Source: Cognatishimia activa
Lineage (GTDB): Bacteria; Pseudomonadota; Alphaproteobacteria; Rhodobacterales; Rhodobacteraceae
Assembly: GCF_017798205.1 (NCBI RefSeq)
Contig: NZ_CP060010.1
Location: 1,860,001-1,924,000 of the forward strand
Direction of reading: 5' to 3'
Length of the DNA: 64,000 nt
The stretch's first letter is position 1; each line of letters begins with the position of its first letter. The translations under genes were made by a program, and so were the position numbers. Shown in pieces: positions 56,957 to 64,000 of the stretch. Below the pieces are notes generated by a model. That model had not been told where the DNA came from. It was given only the letters and a program-made list of their open reading frames with translations, and searched no databases.

Positions 56957-57172
56957 ATGGCTAACGCTGTATCTGTCGCCCCATCCGCAAACCCAGTTGT
57001 CGCCTATGTGCGCTCTGCAATTTCCTCCGTTCAAGAATACCTGGCACGCCGCGCGGAATACAACAAAACCGTCTCCGAGCTGCAGTCCCTGAGCAACCGC
57101 GAACTGGCCGATCTGGGCCTGTCCCGCGCGTCCATCTCTAGCATCGCTTACGAGCACGCGTACCTGAAGTAA
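56957..57172 (+). CDS. DUF1127 small protein, copy 1
   Basis: 71 aa. The C-terminal DUF1127 motif reads SELQSLSNRELADLGLSRASISSIAYEHAY; the N terminus is a variable helix. In Rhodobacter a relative (CcaF1) binds RNA and affects RNA turnover, and others affect phosphate or carbon control. The role here is unknown. It has its own terminator. Confidence 0.85.
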   Translation: MANAVSVAPSANPVVAYVRSAISSVQEYLARRAEYNKTVSELQSLSNRELADLGLSRASISSIAYEHAYLK

Positions 57173-57198
57173 TCAGGCCAACACTCCCCAAATTTTAG

Positions 57199-57230
57199 TC
57201 GCCCTCGCATCGTCGGGGGCGATTTTGTTT
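57199..57230 (+). terminator. rho-independent terminator after DUF1127 copy 1
   Basis: TCGCCCTCG and CGGGGGCGA, followed by TTTTGTTTTT. Confidence 0.8.
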
Positions 57231-57422
57231 TTGAAAGCAGGCTTTCAGCGGGATTGAGTGAGGTTTGTCGACCAACCACCGTAGCCTTGCATTTTCTGCA
57301 TAGTGCTACAGCGGGAATGTGCGTTGTTTGGGCGCTAACATGGCGCTATCTGGAGCGTGTCAAAAGGACAAACACAAGACTGCCGGAAAATACGTTCCGG
57401 TCCGAAATTAAAGGAAAATATC

Positions 57423-57638
57423 ATGGCACAGGCCATCACAAACATCGAAACAGATTTTGGCTTTGCACGTCGCGTGCAGGCTTTCATTGCAACCTATCGC
57501 GAAGCACGCCTTGAGCAGCAGAAGTTCAATGAAACTTTCCGCGAGCTCAACGGTCTGAGCGACCGCGAACTGGCCGACATCGGTATCCGTCGGGGCGACA
57601 TCGAAGACATCGCCCGCGCACATGTTGCAGGCAAGTAA
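57423..57638 (+). CDS. DUF1127 small protein, copy 2
   Basis: 71 aa from the ATG at 57423 (RBS AAAGGAAA); upstream codons are not coding. RELNGLSDRELADIGIRRGDIEDIARAHV is the DUF1127 core. Same length as copy 1, but the N-terminal halves differ, so this is an old duplication. An inverted repeat CCGGAA/TTCCGG lies upstream at 57383-57400. Confidence 0.85.
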   Translation: MAQAITNIETDFGFARRVQAFIATYREARLEQQKFNETFRELNGLSDRELADIGIRRGDIEDIARAHVAGK

Positions 57639-57660
57639 GACCACCACTCACGGTTCAAAG

Positions 57661-57690
57661 AACGCTCTCAAATCTGAGGGCGTTTTTTTG
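57661..57690 (+). terminator. rho-independent terminator after DUF1127 copy 2
   Basis: ACGCTCTCA pairs with TGAGGGCGT, followed by TTTTTT. Confidence 0.82.
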
Positions 57691-57699
57691 TGCCTTGGC

Positions 57700-58191
57700 T
57701 TATTCTGAAAGATAGGCCCAGGTCTTTAGGGCGACAGGGGTTGTATCGCAGTTCGCCAGTACAAGATCGCGCGCGACAAACCGTCCCGCCCGCCGGCTTT
57801 CAGGAGCGCTTGCCAGGCAAAGATCCGGGGCGGAGGCCAGCCGCAGCTCTGCCGTGTCTGACCAGGTAAACACCTGACCCGCACCGCCTGTGCAACGAGC
57901 CAGCGCAAATCCCTTTGAAACATCAAGGCAAAGGTCGTCAAAAGTGGCGGATTTGATTTGCCCCTGATCGTCATGCATGAACTGCACATCCCCGCCGCGA
58001 GGTTTGCAGGAATGCAAATGCGCGCGATCAGACAGGCCGCGGCCAACGGTATCCAAGCAATATCCCAGCGCGTCAGGCTCATCCAAATTGTCGGCCAGAT
58101 ATAAAACTGGCGCGGGCGTCTGCAGCGCTGGACTCTCGGCCAAAGCTGCTACCGGCAACATGGCGCATAGGGCGATAGAAACTGCTTTCAT
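57700..58191 (-). CDS. secreted ricin-type beta-trefoil-like protein
   Basis: 163 aa with a signal peptide (MKAVSIALCAMLPVAALAES). The mature chain has repeated Cys-Leu pairs at regular steps (GYCLDTVG, DLCLDVSKGFALARC, DLCLASAPE, LVLANC), as in ricin-type beta-trefoil domains. It may bind carbohydrate in the periplasm. Divergent from rplO, and the last insertion gene before the rplO promoter. Confidence 0.6.
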   Translation of the reverse strand: MKAVSIALCAMLPVAALAESPALQTPAPVLYLADNLDEPDALGYCLDTVGRGLSDRAHLHSCKPRGGDVQFMHDDQGQIKSATFDDLCLDVSKGFALARCTGGAGQVFTWSDTAELRLASAPDLCLASAPESRRAGRFVARDLVLANCDTTPVALKTWAYLSE

Positions 58192-58289
58192 GTCGATCTC
58201 CTCTGATGGTCAGAGATTAAACGGCGCGCGCGTCAATTTCCGTCGCGCAACCCGTGGCTTATGAACGGTTCCATTAAAGCAGCCCACGC

Positions 58290-58318
58290 TTGCATTGGTC
58301 AAAACGAAGGTCTATACG
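58290..58318 (+). promoter_or_regulatory. candidate rplO promoter
   Basis: TTGCAT, a 17-bp spacer and TATACG, 99 bp before rplO. Confidence 0.55.
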
Positions 58319-58416
58319 CCCCCGGTGGCGAGTCTCGTCACAGAATCAACAATCAAGAAAAGCCGTGTTTGGCCCGCTTACGCTTCAGGGGTCAGTTCCG
58401 GCAAAGGAGAAGCGAT

Positions 58417-58890
58417 ATGAAACTGCACGAGTTGCGTGACAACCCAGGTGCCGCCAAGAAACGTATGCGCGTTGGCCGTGGTCCGGGTTCCGGCAAAGGT
58501 AAAATGGGTGGCCGTGGTATCAAAGGCCAAAAATCCCGTTCCGGTGTTGCAATCAACGGTTACGAAGGCGGCCAAATGCCTTTGTACCAACGTCTGCCTA
58601 AGCGTGGCTTCAACAAGCCAAACCGCAAGGCATTCGCGGTTGTAAACCTGGGCCTGATCCAGAAATTCATCGACGACAAGAAACTGGACGCAAAAGCGAC
58701 CATCACCGAGGAAGCTCTGGTTGCTTCCGGTCTGGTTCGCCGCGTGAAAGACGGCATTCGCGTTCTGGCGAAAGGCGAGATTTCCGCGAAAGTGACCATC
58801 GAAGTCACCGGCGCATCCAAATCTGCCGTTGAAGCTGTTGAAAAAGCGGGTGGCTCTCTGACAGTCACATCCGCGGCAGCAGCTGAATAA
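58417..58890 (+). CDS. rplO: 50S ribosomal protein L15
   Basis: 157 aa from the ATG at 58417 (GGAG upstream). [43 protein letters not shown] is the typical basic Gly-rich start. Begins the rplO-secY-adk block, cut off from rpmD by the ECF insertion. Confidence 0.97.
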   Translation: MKLHELRDNPGAAKKRMRVGRGPGSGKGKMGGRGIKGQKSRSGVAINGYEGGQMPLYQRLPKRGFNKPNRKAFAVVNLGLIQKFIDDKKLDAKATITEEALVASGLVRRVKDGIRVLAKGEISAKVTIEVTGASKSAVEAVEKAGGSLTVTSAAAAE

Positions 58891-58996
58891 GAGGTTGTGA
58901 GCGGGCAATTGACCGCTTACATAGTCCTCTGAGTTTTCTTAGACGCCGCCAGAGCCGAAAGCTCTTGGCGGCGTTCGCATTCAAAGAGAGATCCTA

Positions 58997-60358
58997 ATGG
59001 TATCTGCAGCAGAGCAAATGGCGGCGAACACCAGCTGGTCCGCATTGGGCAAAGCGACTGATCTTCGCAACCGCATCTTTTTCACCATCGGGCTGTTGAT
59101 CGTGTATCGTCTGGGCACCTTTATTCCGGTGCCTGGTATCGACTCGATCGCGCTTCGTGAATTCATGGAACAGGCCGCTGGCGGTATCGGCGGTATCCTG
59201 ACCATGTTCACCGGCGGCGCCTTGGGCCGGATGGGGATCTTTGCTCTGGGCATTATGCCTTATATTTCGGCCTCGATTATCGTTCAGCTTCTGACCTCGA
59301 TGGTTCCAGCCCTGGAGCAATTGAAAAAAGAAGGCGAGCAGGGCCGCAAGAAAATCAACCAATACACCCGCTATGGCACGGTGTTCCTGGCGACGTTGCA
59401 GTCCTACGGTCTGGCCGTGTCCCTGCAGTCCGGTGAGCTTGTTACCAACCCGGGCGGCTTCTTTATCGTTTCCTGCATGGTCACGCTCGTGGGCGGCACC
59501 ATGTTCCTGATGTGGCTGGGTGAGCAGATCACTGCGCGCGGCATCGGTAACGGTATCTCTCTGATCATCTTCGTCGGCATTATCGCCGAGATCCCAGCGG
59601 CTCTGGCGCAGTTCTTTGCCTCTGGCCGCTCTGGTGCGATCAGCCCTGCTGTGATCGTTGGCGTGATTGTTATGGTCGTCTCCACCATCGCCTTCGTGGT
59701 CTTCATGGAGCGCGCGCTGCGCAAGATCCACATCCAATACCCACGCCGTCAGGTCGGGATGAAGATGTATGACGGTGGCTCTTCCCACCTGCCTGTTAAG
59801 GTCAACCCATCAGGCGTTATCCCTGCGATCTTCGCGAGCTCTCTGCTCCTGCTGCCGACCACGATCTCGACCTTCTCTGGCAACAACACCGGTGCGATTA
59901 TGTCGACCATTCTGGCCTATTTTGGTCCCGGTCAGCCGTTGTACCTGTTGTTCTTCGCTGGCATGATCGTCTTCTTCGCGTATTTCTATACCTTCAACGT
60001 CTCCTTCAAAGTCGATGACGTTGCAGACAACCTGAAGAACCAAAACGGCTTTATTCCTGGCATTCGTCCAGGCGCGAAAACGGCCGAGTATCTTGAGTAT
60101 GTTGTGAACCGCGTCTTGGTTCTGGGTGCTGGCTACCTTGCGGCAGTTTGTCTCCTTCCAGAGATTCTCCGTGGCCAACTGGCAATTCCTTTCTATTTTG
60201 GCGGCACCTCCGTGCTGATCGTTGTCTCGGTCACCATGGACACCATTCAACAGGTCCAAAGCCACTTGCTGGCGCATCAATATGAAGGCCTGATCGAGAA
60301 ATCACAGCTGCGCGGAAAAGGGAAACGACGCGGCAAAAAGGGAGCTGCTCGTCGATGA
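58997..60358 (+). CDS. secY: preprotein translocase subunit SecY
   Basis: 453 aa with ten membrane helices. [22 protein letters not shown], the plug region, [27 protein letters not shown], and the C-terminal loop [21 protein letters not shown] are visible. Central channel of the Sec translocon, partner of the SecE encoded at 16972. Overlaps adk by four bases. Confidence 0.98.
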   Translation: MVSAAEQMAANTSWSALGKATDLRNRIFFTIGLLIVYRLGTFIPVPGIDSIALREFMEQAAGGIGGILTMFTGGALGRMGIFALGIMPYISASIIVQLLTSMVPALEQLKKEGEQGRKKINQYTRYGTVFLATLQSYGLAVSLQSGELVTNPGGFFIVSCMVTLVGGTMFLMWLGEQITARGIGNGISLIIFVGIIAEIPAALAQFFASGRSGAISPAVIVGVIVMVVSTIAFVVFMERALRKIHIQYPRRQVGMKMYDGGSSHLPVKVNPSGVIPAIFASSLLLLPTTISTFSGNNTGAIMSTILAYFGPGQPLYLLFFAGMIVFFAYFYTFNVSFKVDDVADNLKNQNGFIPGIRPGAKTAEYLEYVVNRVLVLGAGYLAAVCLLPEILRGQLAIPFYFGGTSVLIVVSVTMDTIQQVQSHLLAHQYEGLIEKSQLRGKGKRRGKKGAARR

Positions 60359-60930
60359 ACATTATTCTGCTTGGCCCACCGGGCGCAGGTAAAGGGACCC
60401 AAGCGGGTCATCTGGTTGAAACCCGCGATATGATCCAACTGTCCACTGGCGACATGCTGCGTGCCGCCAAGACGTCTGGAACTGAAATGGGCAAGCGCGT
60501 GGCCGAGGTCATGGACCGCGGCGAGCTGGTCACCGACGAGATCGTCATCGGCCTGATCCGCGAAAAGCTGGAAGGCGACAAGAAGGGCGGCTTCATCTTT
60601 GACGGCTTCCCTCGGACGCTCGCGCAAGCCGATGCGCTTGAGGCGCTGCTGAATGAGTTTGGCGAAAAGCTGGATGCGGTGATCGAGATGCAGGTTGAGG
60701 ATGATGTCCTTGTTGACCGCATCGTAGGTCGCGCACGTGACGCAGTTGCGGCTGGTGGCACAGCGCGGGCGGATGACAATGAGGAAAGCCTCAAGATCCG
60801 TCTGATGGAATATTACAAAAAGACCAGCCCGCTGATTGGCTACTACCACGCCAAGGGCGATCTGCAGTCCATCGACGGGCTTGCATCAATCGAAGAGGTT
60901 CAGGGCTCAATCGCCAAGATCCTCGGCTAG
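60355..60930 (+). CDS. adk: adenylate kinase, short-LID form
   Basis: 191 aa. The P-loop [15 protein letters not shown], the AMP-binding STGDMLRAA, and [14 protein letters not shown] are clear. The LID region is short ([21 protein letters not shown]) and has no zinc-binding cysteines; long-form bacterial enzymes are about 215 aa. Interconverts ATP, ADP and AMP. Translationally coupled to secY. Confidence 0.96.
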   Translation: MNIILLGPPGAGKGTQAGHLVETRDMIQLSTGDMLRAAKTSGTEMGKRVAEVMDRGELVTDEIVIGLIREKLEGDKKGGFIFDGFPRTLAQADALEALLNEFGEKLDAVIEMQVEDDVLVDRIVGRARDAVAAGGTARADDNEESLKIRLMEYYKKTSPLIGYYHAKGDLQSIDGLASIEEVQGSIAKILG

Positions 60931-60950
60931 ATCTAGCCAAAGAGTATACG

Positions 60951-60987
60951 AAAAGCCCTCGGATTTCCGGGGGCTTTTTCTTTTTTC
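60951..60987 (+). terminator. rho-independent terminator after adk
   Basis: AAAAGCCCTCGG pairs with CCGGGGGCTTTT (one G-T pair), followed by TCTTTTTT. Confidence 0.87.
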
Positions 60988-61084
60988 GAACTTTCTCAAA
61001 AAAGTTTTGAATAGTTTTCCGACCCGGCGCGTTGACCTCTCAGAACGGAATACGACGGAATACAAATCCTTGGGAGGAAAGACT

Positions 61085-61669
61085 ATGAAAAAACTGATGA
61101 CAGCAGCCGTAGCAGCTATGGTTCTGGCAGCACCGGCCTTTGCTGGGGGGCACGCGGCCTGGAAATCTGTCGGCGACGAAAGCCTGATCGCTTTTGGCTC
61201 TGTGAAAAAAGATGTGGTCGGCGAAGTTCACACCTTTAGCGAAGTTGCGGGCACCGTCAGCGACAGCGGCGACGTTGCGATCACCATTCACCTGGGCTCT
61301 GTTGAAACCAATATCGACATCCGCAACGAGCGTATGATCGAACATGTCTTCAAGGGTATGGACGCTGTTGCCGAACTGAATGGCTCTGTCGATATGGACG
61401 ACGTGAGCGAGCTTGCTGTGGGCGCGACCACTGTCACAGATTTCGAAGGCACGCTCAGCCTTGCAGGTGTCACCTCGGACATCGAAACCGAGCTTTTTGT
61501 TGCGCGTCTTTCTGAGGACCGCGTTCTGGTCACAACCTCTGACATCATCATGCTGTCCACCGCCGATATCGGCGTGAATGCAGGCGTGGACAAGCTGATG
61601 GAGCTGGCCAAGCTCCCAGGCATCACACGTGTCAGCCCAGCGACCGTTCGCATGGTCTTTGAAAAGTAA
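61085..61669 (+). CDS. YceI-family periplasmic protein
   Basis: 194 aa from the ATG at 61085 (GGGAGGAA). A signal peptide ends in AFA at residue 20. The lipocalin-like YceI barrel is shown by AFGSVKKDVVGEVHTFSEVAGTV, VAITIHLGSVETNIDIRNERMIEHVF and the closing RVSPATVRMVFEK. Such proteins bind isoprenoid lipids, e.g. quinone precursors. A tandem CGGAATAC (61046 and 61056) before the gene may be a control site. Followed by cytochrome c and an ECF pair. Confidence 0.88.
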   Translation: MKKLMTAAVAAMVLAAPAFAGGHAAWKSVGDESLIAFGSVKKDVVGEVHTFSEVAGTVSDSGDVAITIHLGSVETNIDIRNERMIEHVFKGMDAVAELNGSVDMDDVSELAVGATTVTDFEGTLSLAGVTSDIETELFVARLSEDRVLVTTSDIIMLSTADIGVNAGVDKLMELAKLPGITRVSPATVRMVFEK

Positions 61670-61678
61670 TCCCACCGT

Positions 61679-61712
61679 CCCGGGGTGTCGCGTCCCCATG
61701 AGGCACCCCGGG
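61679..61712 (+). promoter_or_regulatory. hairpin between yceI-type gene and cytochrome gene
   Basis: CCCGGGGTG and CACCCCGGG form a 9-bp perfect stem with a 16-nt loop, with no T-run. It may protect the upstream mRNA and set different levels of the two proteins. Confidence 0.45.
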
Positions 61713-61730
61713 GCAAATTGGAGTATGACG

Positions 61731-62105
61731 ATGAAGAAAATTGCACTTATGGCAGCGGCACTGGCCGCTCTGTCGACAGCGGCCATGGCAGAAGGCGATA
61801 TCAAGGCCGGCAAGAAGGTTTTTAAGAAATGCAAAGCCTGCCACAGCCTGAAACCTGCGGACAACAAAGTTGGACCAACGCTGTTCAACATCATTGATGC
61901 AGCCTCTGGCGCGAACCCGGATTTTCGCTACTCCAAGGCGATGGCCGAGGCGGGTTTGACCTGGGACGTAGAAACCCTGTCGGCGTTTCTGACCAAGCCC
62001 AAGGATGTTGTGCCTCGAACCTCGATGGCGTTTTCAGGTCTGAAAAAGCCCGAGCAAGTTGACGACTTGATCGCCTATTTGCAGAGTGAAATGGAAGCCG
62101 AGTAG
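61731..62105 (+). CDS. periplasmic class I cytochrome c
   Basis: 124 aa from the ATG at 61731, seven bases after GGAG. A signal peptide ends near AMAEGD. One haem site KCKACHSLKPADNKVGPTL and a distal Met (PRTSMAFSGLKKPEQVDDLIAYL) give a standard His/Met electron carrier of the c2/c550 type. Its position suggests it is paired with the YceI protein and controlled by the ECF factor that follows. Confidence 0.92.
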   Translation: MKKIALMAAALAALSTAAMAEGDIKAGKKVFKKCKACHSLKPADNKVGPTLFNIIDAASGANPDFRYSKAMAEAGLTWDVETLSAFLTKPKDVVPRTSMAFSGLKKPEQVDDLIAYLQSEMEAE

Positions 62106-62129
62106 TCCAAGAAAGCCTCTTACTGCGAA

Positions 62130-62666
62130 ATGCTAAGATCTTTGCGTCGCCAGAACCCTCACAAGGAGGTTCAAGCTGGATTGCCCGAGGTCTTCCCCCG
62201 TATCTGGCGCTATGCGTTTTCCCTCACGGGATCCAGAGACGGCGCGGATGACCTCGCCCAGGCAGCCTGTCTGCGCGCGATTGAAAAGGCCAGCCAGTTT
62301 AAGGTGGGCTCGCATTTGGACCGTTGGATGTTTCGGATTACGCATAATCTTTGGATCAGTGAATTGCGCAAAGACAGGGTTCGCAAAGGAGGGGGGCTGC
62401 CGGTGATCGACGTATCCGAGATTCCCGATCCGGCGCAAAACCCGGAACGTGCATATGATCGCAAAGAGGTACTGAAATCTGTGCTAGACTTGCCAGAGGC
62501 CCAGCGGGCCACGGTATTTCTGGTCTATGTCGAAGGCTACTCTTACAAGGCTGCGGCAGAAATACTAAATATACCCTTGGCAACGGTGATGAGCCGCCTT
62601 GCCACCGCACGCGCAAATTTGGGACGCAAGTTTCGCGACCACGAAGGATTGAGCAATGCAAGATAG
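62130..62666 (+). CDS. ECF-family RNA polymerase sigma factor
   Basis: 178 aa. Region 2 (LPEVFPRIWRYAFSLTGSRDGADDLAQAACLRAIEK, LDRWMFRITHNLWISELRKDR) and region 4 (LPEAQRATVFLVYVEGYSYKAAAEILNIPLATVMSRLATARANL) are complete. It overlaps the next gene by 11 bases. Related in layout, though not closely in sequence, to the pair at 55546-56804. Confidence 0.9.
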   Translation: MLRSLRRQNPHKEVQAGLPEVFPRIWRYAFSLTGSRDGADDLAQAACLRAIEKASQFKVGSHLDRWMFRITHNLWISELRKDRVRKGGGLPVIDVSEIPDPAQNPERAYDRKEVLKSVLDLPEAQRATVFLVYVEGYSYKAAAEILNIPLATVMSRLATARANLGRKFRDHEGLSNAR

Positions 62667-63396
62667 ACATTTCTCGGACGAAGAACTCGTCGCCTTTCTG
62701 GACGGCGAAGAGGATTACGCGCCCGTCGATGCGATCCGCGAAGCTTTGCGGACGGATAGCGCCTTGGCTGCACGTCTGGATGCGCTCAAACTGGATATGG
62801 ACGCACTGGCGGACAGTTTTGATCTGTTGCAGGCGCCGGAGTTAGAACTAGAGGCGATGACTCCCGCCGCTCCCCGCCGTGCTTGGGGGGCGCTTGCTGT
62901 CGCGGCCAGCCTTGCACTGGCGATTGGGTTTGGCGCTGGGTCGTGGAATGCGTCCAAGCCTCTAGAGGGCTGGGTGGCCTATGTGGCGGCCTATCAGGCG
63001 CTTTATACCCATGCCACGCTGGATCACATCGCGCAGACACCAGAACAGCATGCCGCCGAACTGGATCGCGTGTCCTCAGTGATCGGCAAGGATTTTGCGC
63101 TCGAGCAACTGACGGCCTTCCCTGAAGTGGACTACAAACGCGCGCAGGTGCTGGCCTTCGAGGGGCGCCCTTTGGTGCAATTGGCCTTCGCCAGCAAAAC
63201 CGGGGTTCCGATTGCGTTGTGCATCATTCGGTCGGACGACCCCGAGATGGCTGCAGGATTGGTCGAAACAATGCGCCTTGAGGGCCTCAGCTCTGCCGTC
63301 TGGAGTCACGGTGACTATGAATACCTTCTGATCGGCGGCACCGAAGACGGATTGATCAAACGCATGGGGCAGGCCTTTCAATCCATGGAGATCTGA
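62656..63396 (+). CDS. membrane anti-sigma factor
   Basis: 246 aa. The N-terminal anti-sigma helices (FSDEELVAFLDGEEDYAPVDAIREAL) are followed by one membrane helix (WGALAVAASLALAIGFGAGSW, about 76-96). The outer domain has GRPLVQLAFASKTGVPIALCIIRSDD and ends in VWSHGDYEYLLIGG. The end part matches the style of the other anti-sigma factor here (LRWQSGEWVFILTA), so both may sense through the same fold. No zinc motif. Confidence 0.82.
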   Translation: MQDRHFSDEELVAFLDGEEDYAPVDAIREALRTDSALAARLDALKLDMDALADSFDLLQAPELELEAMTPAAPRRAWGALAVAASLALAIGFGAGSWNASKPLEGWVAYVAAYQALYTHATLDHIAQTPEQHAAELDRVSSVIGKDFALEQLTAFPEVDYKRAQVLAFEGRPLVQLAFASKTGVPIALCIIRSDDPEMAAGLVETMRLEGLSSAVWSHGDYEYLLIGGTEDGLIKRMGQAFQSMEI

Positions 63397-63457
63397 CCTA
63401 TCTGACGACAGAGCTTTGGTGAATTTTGCCGAGCGCAAGGAATAGGTTGATAAACGG

Positions 63458-63486
63458 TTGACCCAGCCTTGTTTCCCCCTTAAAGC
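63458..63486 (+). promoter_or_regulatory. candidate rpsM promoter
   Basis: TTGACC, a 17-bp spacer and TAAAGC, followed by a leader of about 150 nt with a hairpin AGCCCGA/TCGGGCT at 63561-63587. Confidence 0.5.
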
Positions 63487-63644
63487 AACCCATCTCCTTC
63501 GGAGAATCAAATTCGGCAACGTGGGTCGCTCCCACCGCGCAGAGCACCTCGATCAGCTATAGCCCGACGGTATAAACGCCTCGGGCTTATGTTGTGAAAA
63601 AAGGTTCTGGAGCTACGGAACCGCAACGAAAAGGAAAGACATAC

Positions 63645-64000
63645 GTGGCACGTATTTCTGGCGTGAACATCCCGACGCATAAGCGCGTCCCGATCGCCCT
63701 CACTTATATCACCGGCATTGGCCATACTTCCGCGAAAGCGATCTGCGAAGCAGTCAACATCGACGAAACCCGTCGTGTGAACGAACTGTCTGACGCAGAG
63801 GTTCTGGCCATCCGCGAGCACATCGACGCAAACTACACCGTAGAAGGTGACCTGCGCCGCGAAGTGCAAATGAACATCAAACGCTTGATGGACCTGGGCT
63901 GCTACCGCGGTCTGCGTCACCGTCGTAACCTGCCGGTTCGCGGTCAGCGTACCCACACCAACGCTCGTACTCGCAAAGGCCCTGCAAAGGCCATTGCTGG
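63645..64000 (+). CDS. rpsM: 30S ribosomal protein S13 (3' end outside window)
   Basis: GTG start at 63645 after AAGGAAAG. The 118 visible codons begin [33 protein letters not shown] and continue through [29 protein letters not shown], leaving only a few residues beyond the window. S13 contacts the P-site tRNA and L5. rpmJ is not present before it, and secY is about 3.3 kb upstream instead of adjacent. Confidence 0.97.
   Translation, partial: MARISGVNIPTHKRVPIALTYITGIGHTSAKAICEAVNIDETRRVNELSDAEVLAIREHIDANYTVEGDLRREVQMNIKRLMDLGCYRGLRHRRNLPVRGQRTHTNARTRKGPAKAIA

Overview
The window comes from an alphaproteobacterium, most likely a marine Rhodobacteraceae (Roseobacter group). This rests on the tRNA-Trp/secE/nusG locus, a Hint-domain protein, a TIGR02466-type oxygenase, DUF1127 proteins and a short adenylate kinase, and on the lengths of RpoB (1378 aa) and RpoC (1415 aa). 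The species cannot be named from the sequence alone.

Layout. (1) 1-1804: the end of an acyl-CoA dehydrogenase gene, a tandem pair of tiny secreted proteins and the tRNA-Trp promoter. (2) 1836-16293: a 14.4 kb integrated island in tRNA-Trp(CCA), bounded by a 47-bp direct repeat. It carries a tyrosine integrase, two AlpA-like proteins, an XRE regulator, a replication-like winged-helix protein followed by five phased 17-bp repeats, two giant podovirus-type ejection proteins, a terminase-small-like protein, and a divergent pair made of a HEPN-domain protein and a two-TM coiled-coil protein. No capsid, portal or large terminase is present, so it resembles a phage satellite or a decayed prophage. 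(3) 16310-21071: a secreted nuclease, secE-nusG, an Asp/Glu-racemase-like enzyme coupled to a sulfotransferase, and 6-phosphogluconate dehydrogenase. (4) 21247-33894: rplK-rplA, a Hint protein, and rplJ-rplL-rpoB-rpoC. (5) 34014-36656: an EamA transporter, a rhamnosyltransferase-like protein and a pirin. (6) 36997-64000: the str, S10 and spc operons, ending in the first part of rpsM.

The str-S10-spc gene order is the classical one but is interrupted in five places by unrelated genes: tuf/rpsJ, rplW/rplB, rplP/rpmC, rpmD/rplO and adk/rpsM. After each interruption a new sigma-70-type promoter with a 17-bp spacer can be read, so the ancestral operon appears to have been split into independently started units. 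Two insertions carry ECF sigma/anti-sigma pairs next to exported proteins. One carries a cold-shock gene killed by a single stop codon. Palindromic REP-like repeats sit in four intergenic gaps.

The main targets for follow-up are the island (ejection proteins without a virion, iteron-like repeats, repeats shared by both ends, HEPN/two-TM pair), the regulatory hairpins of the str and rplL-rpoB leaders, and the nonsense-mutated cold-shock gene. All functional statements come from reading the sequence and from family knowledge; no database search was run.
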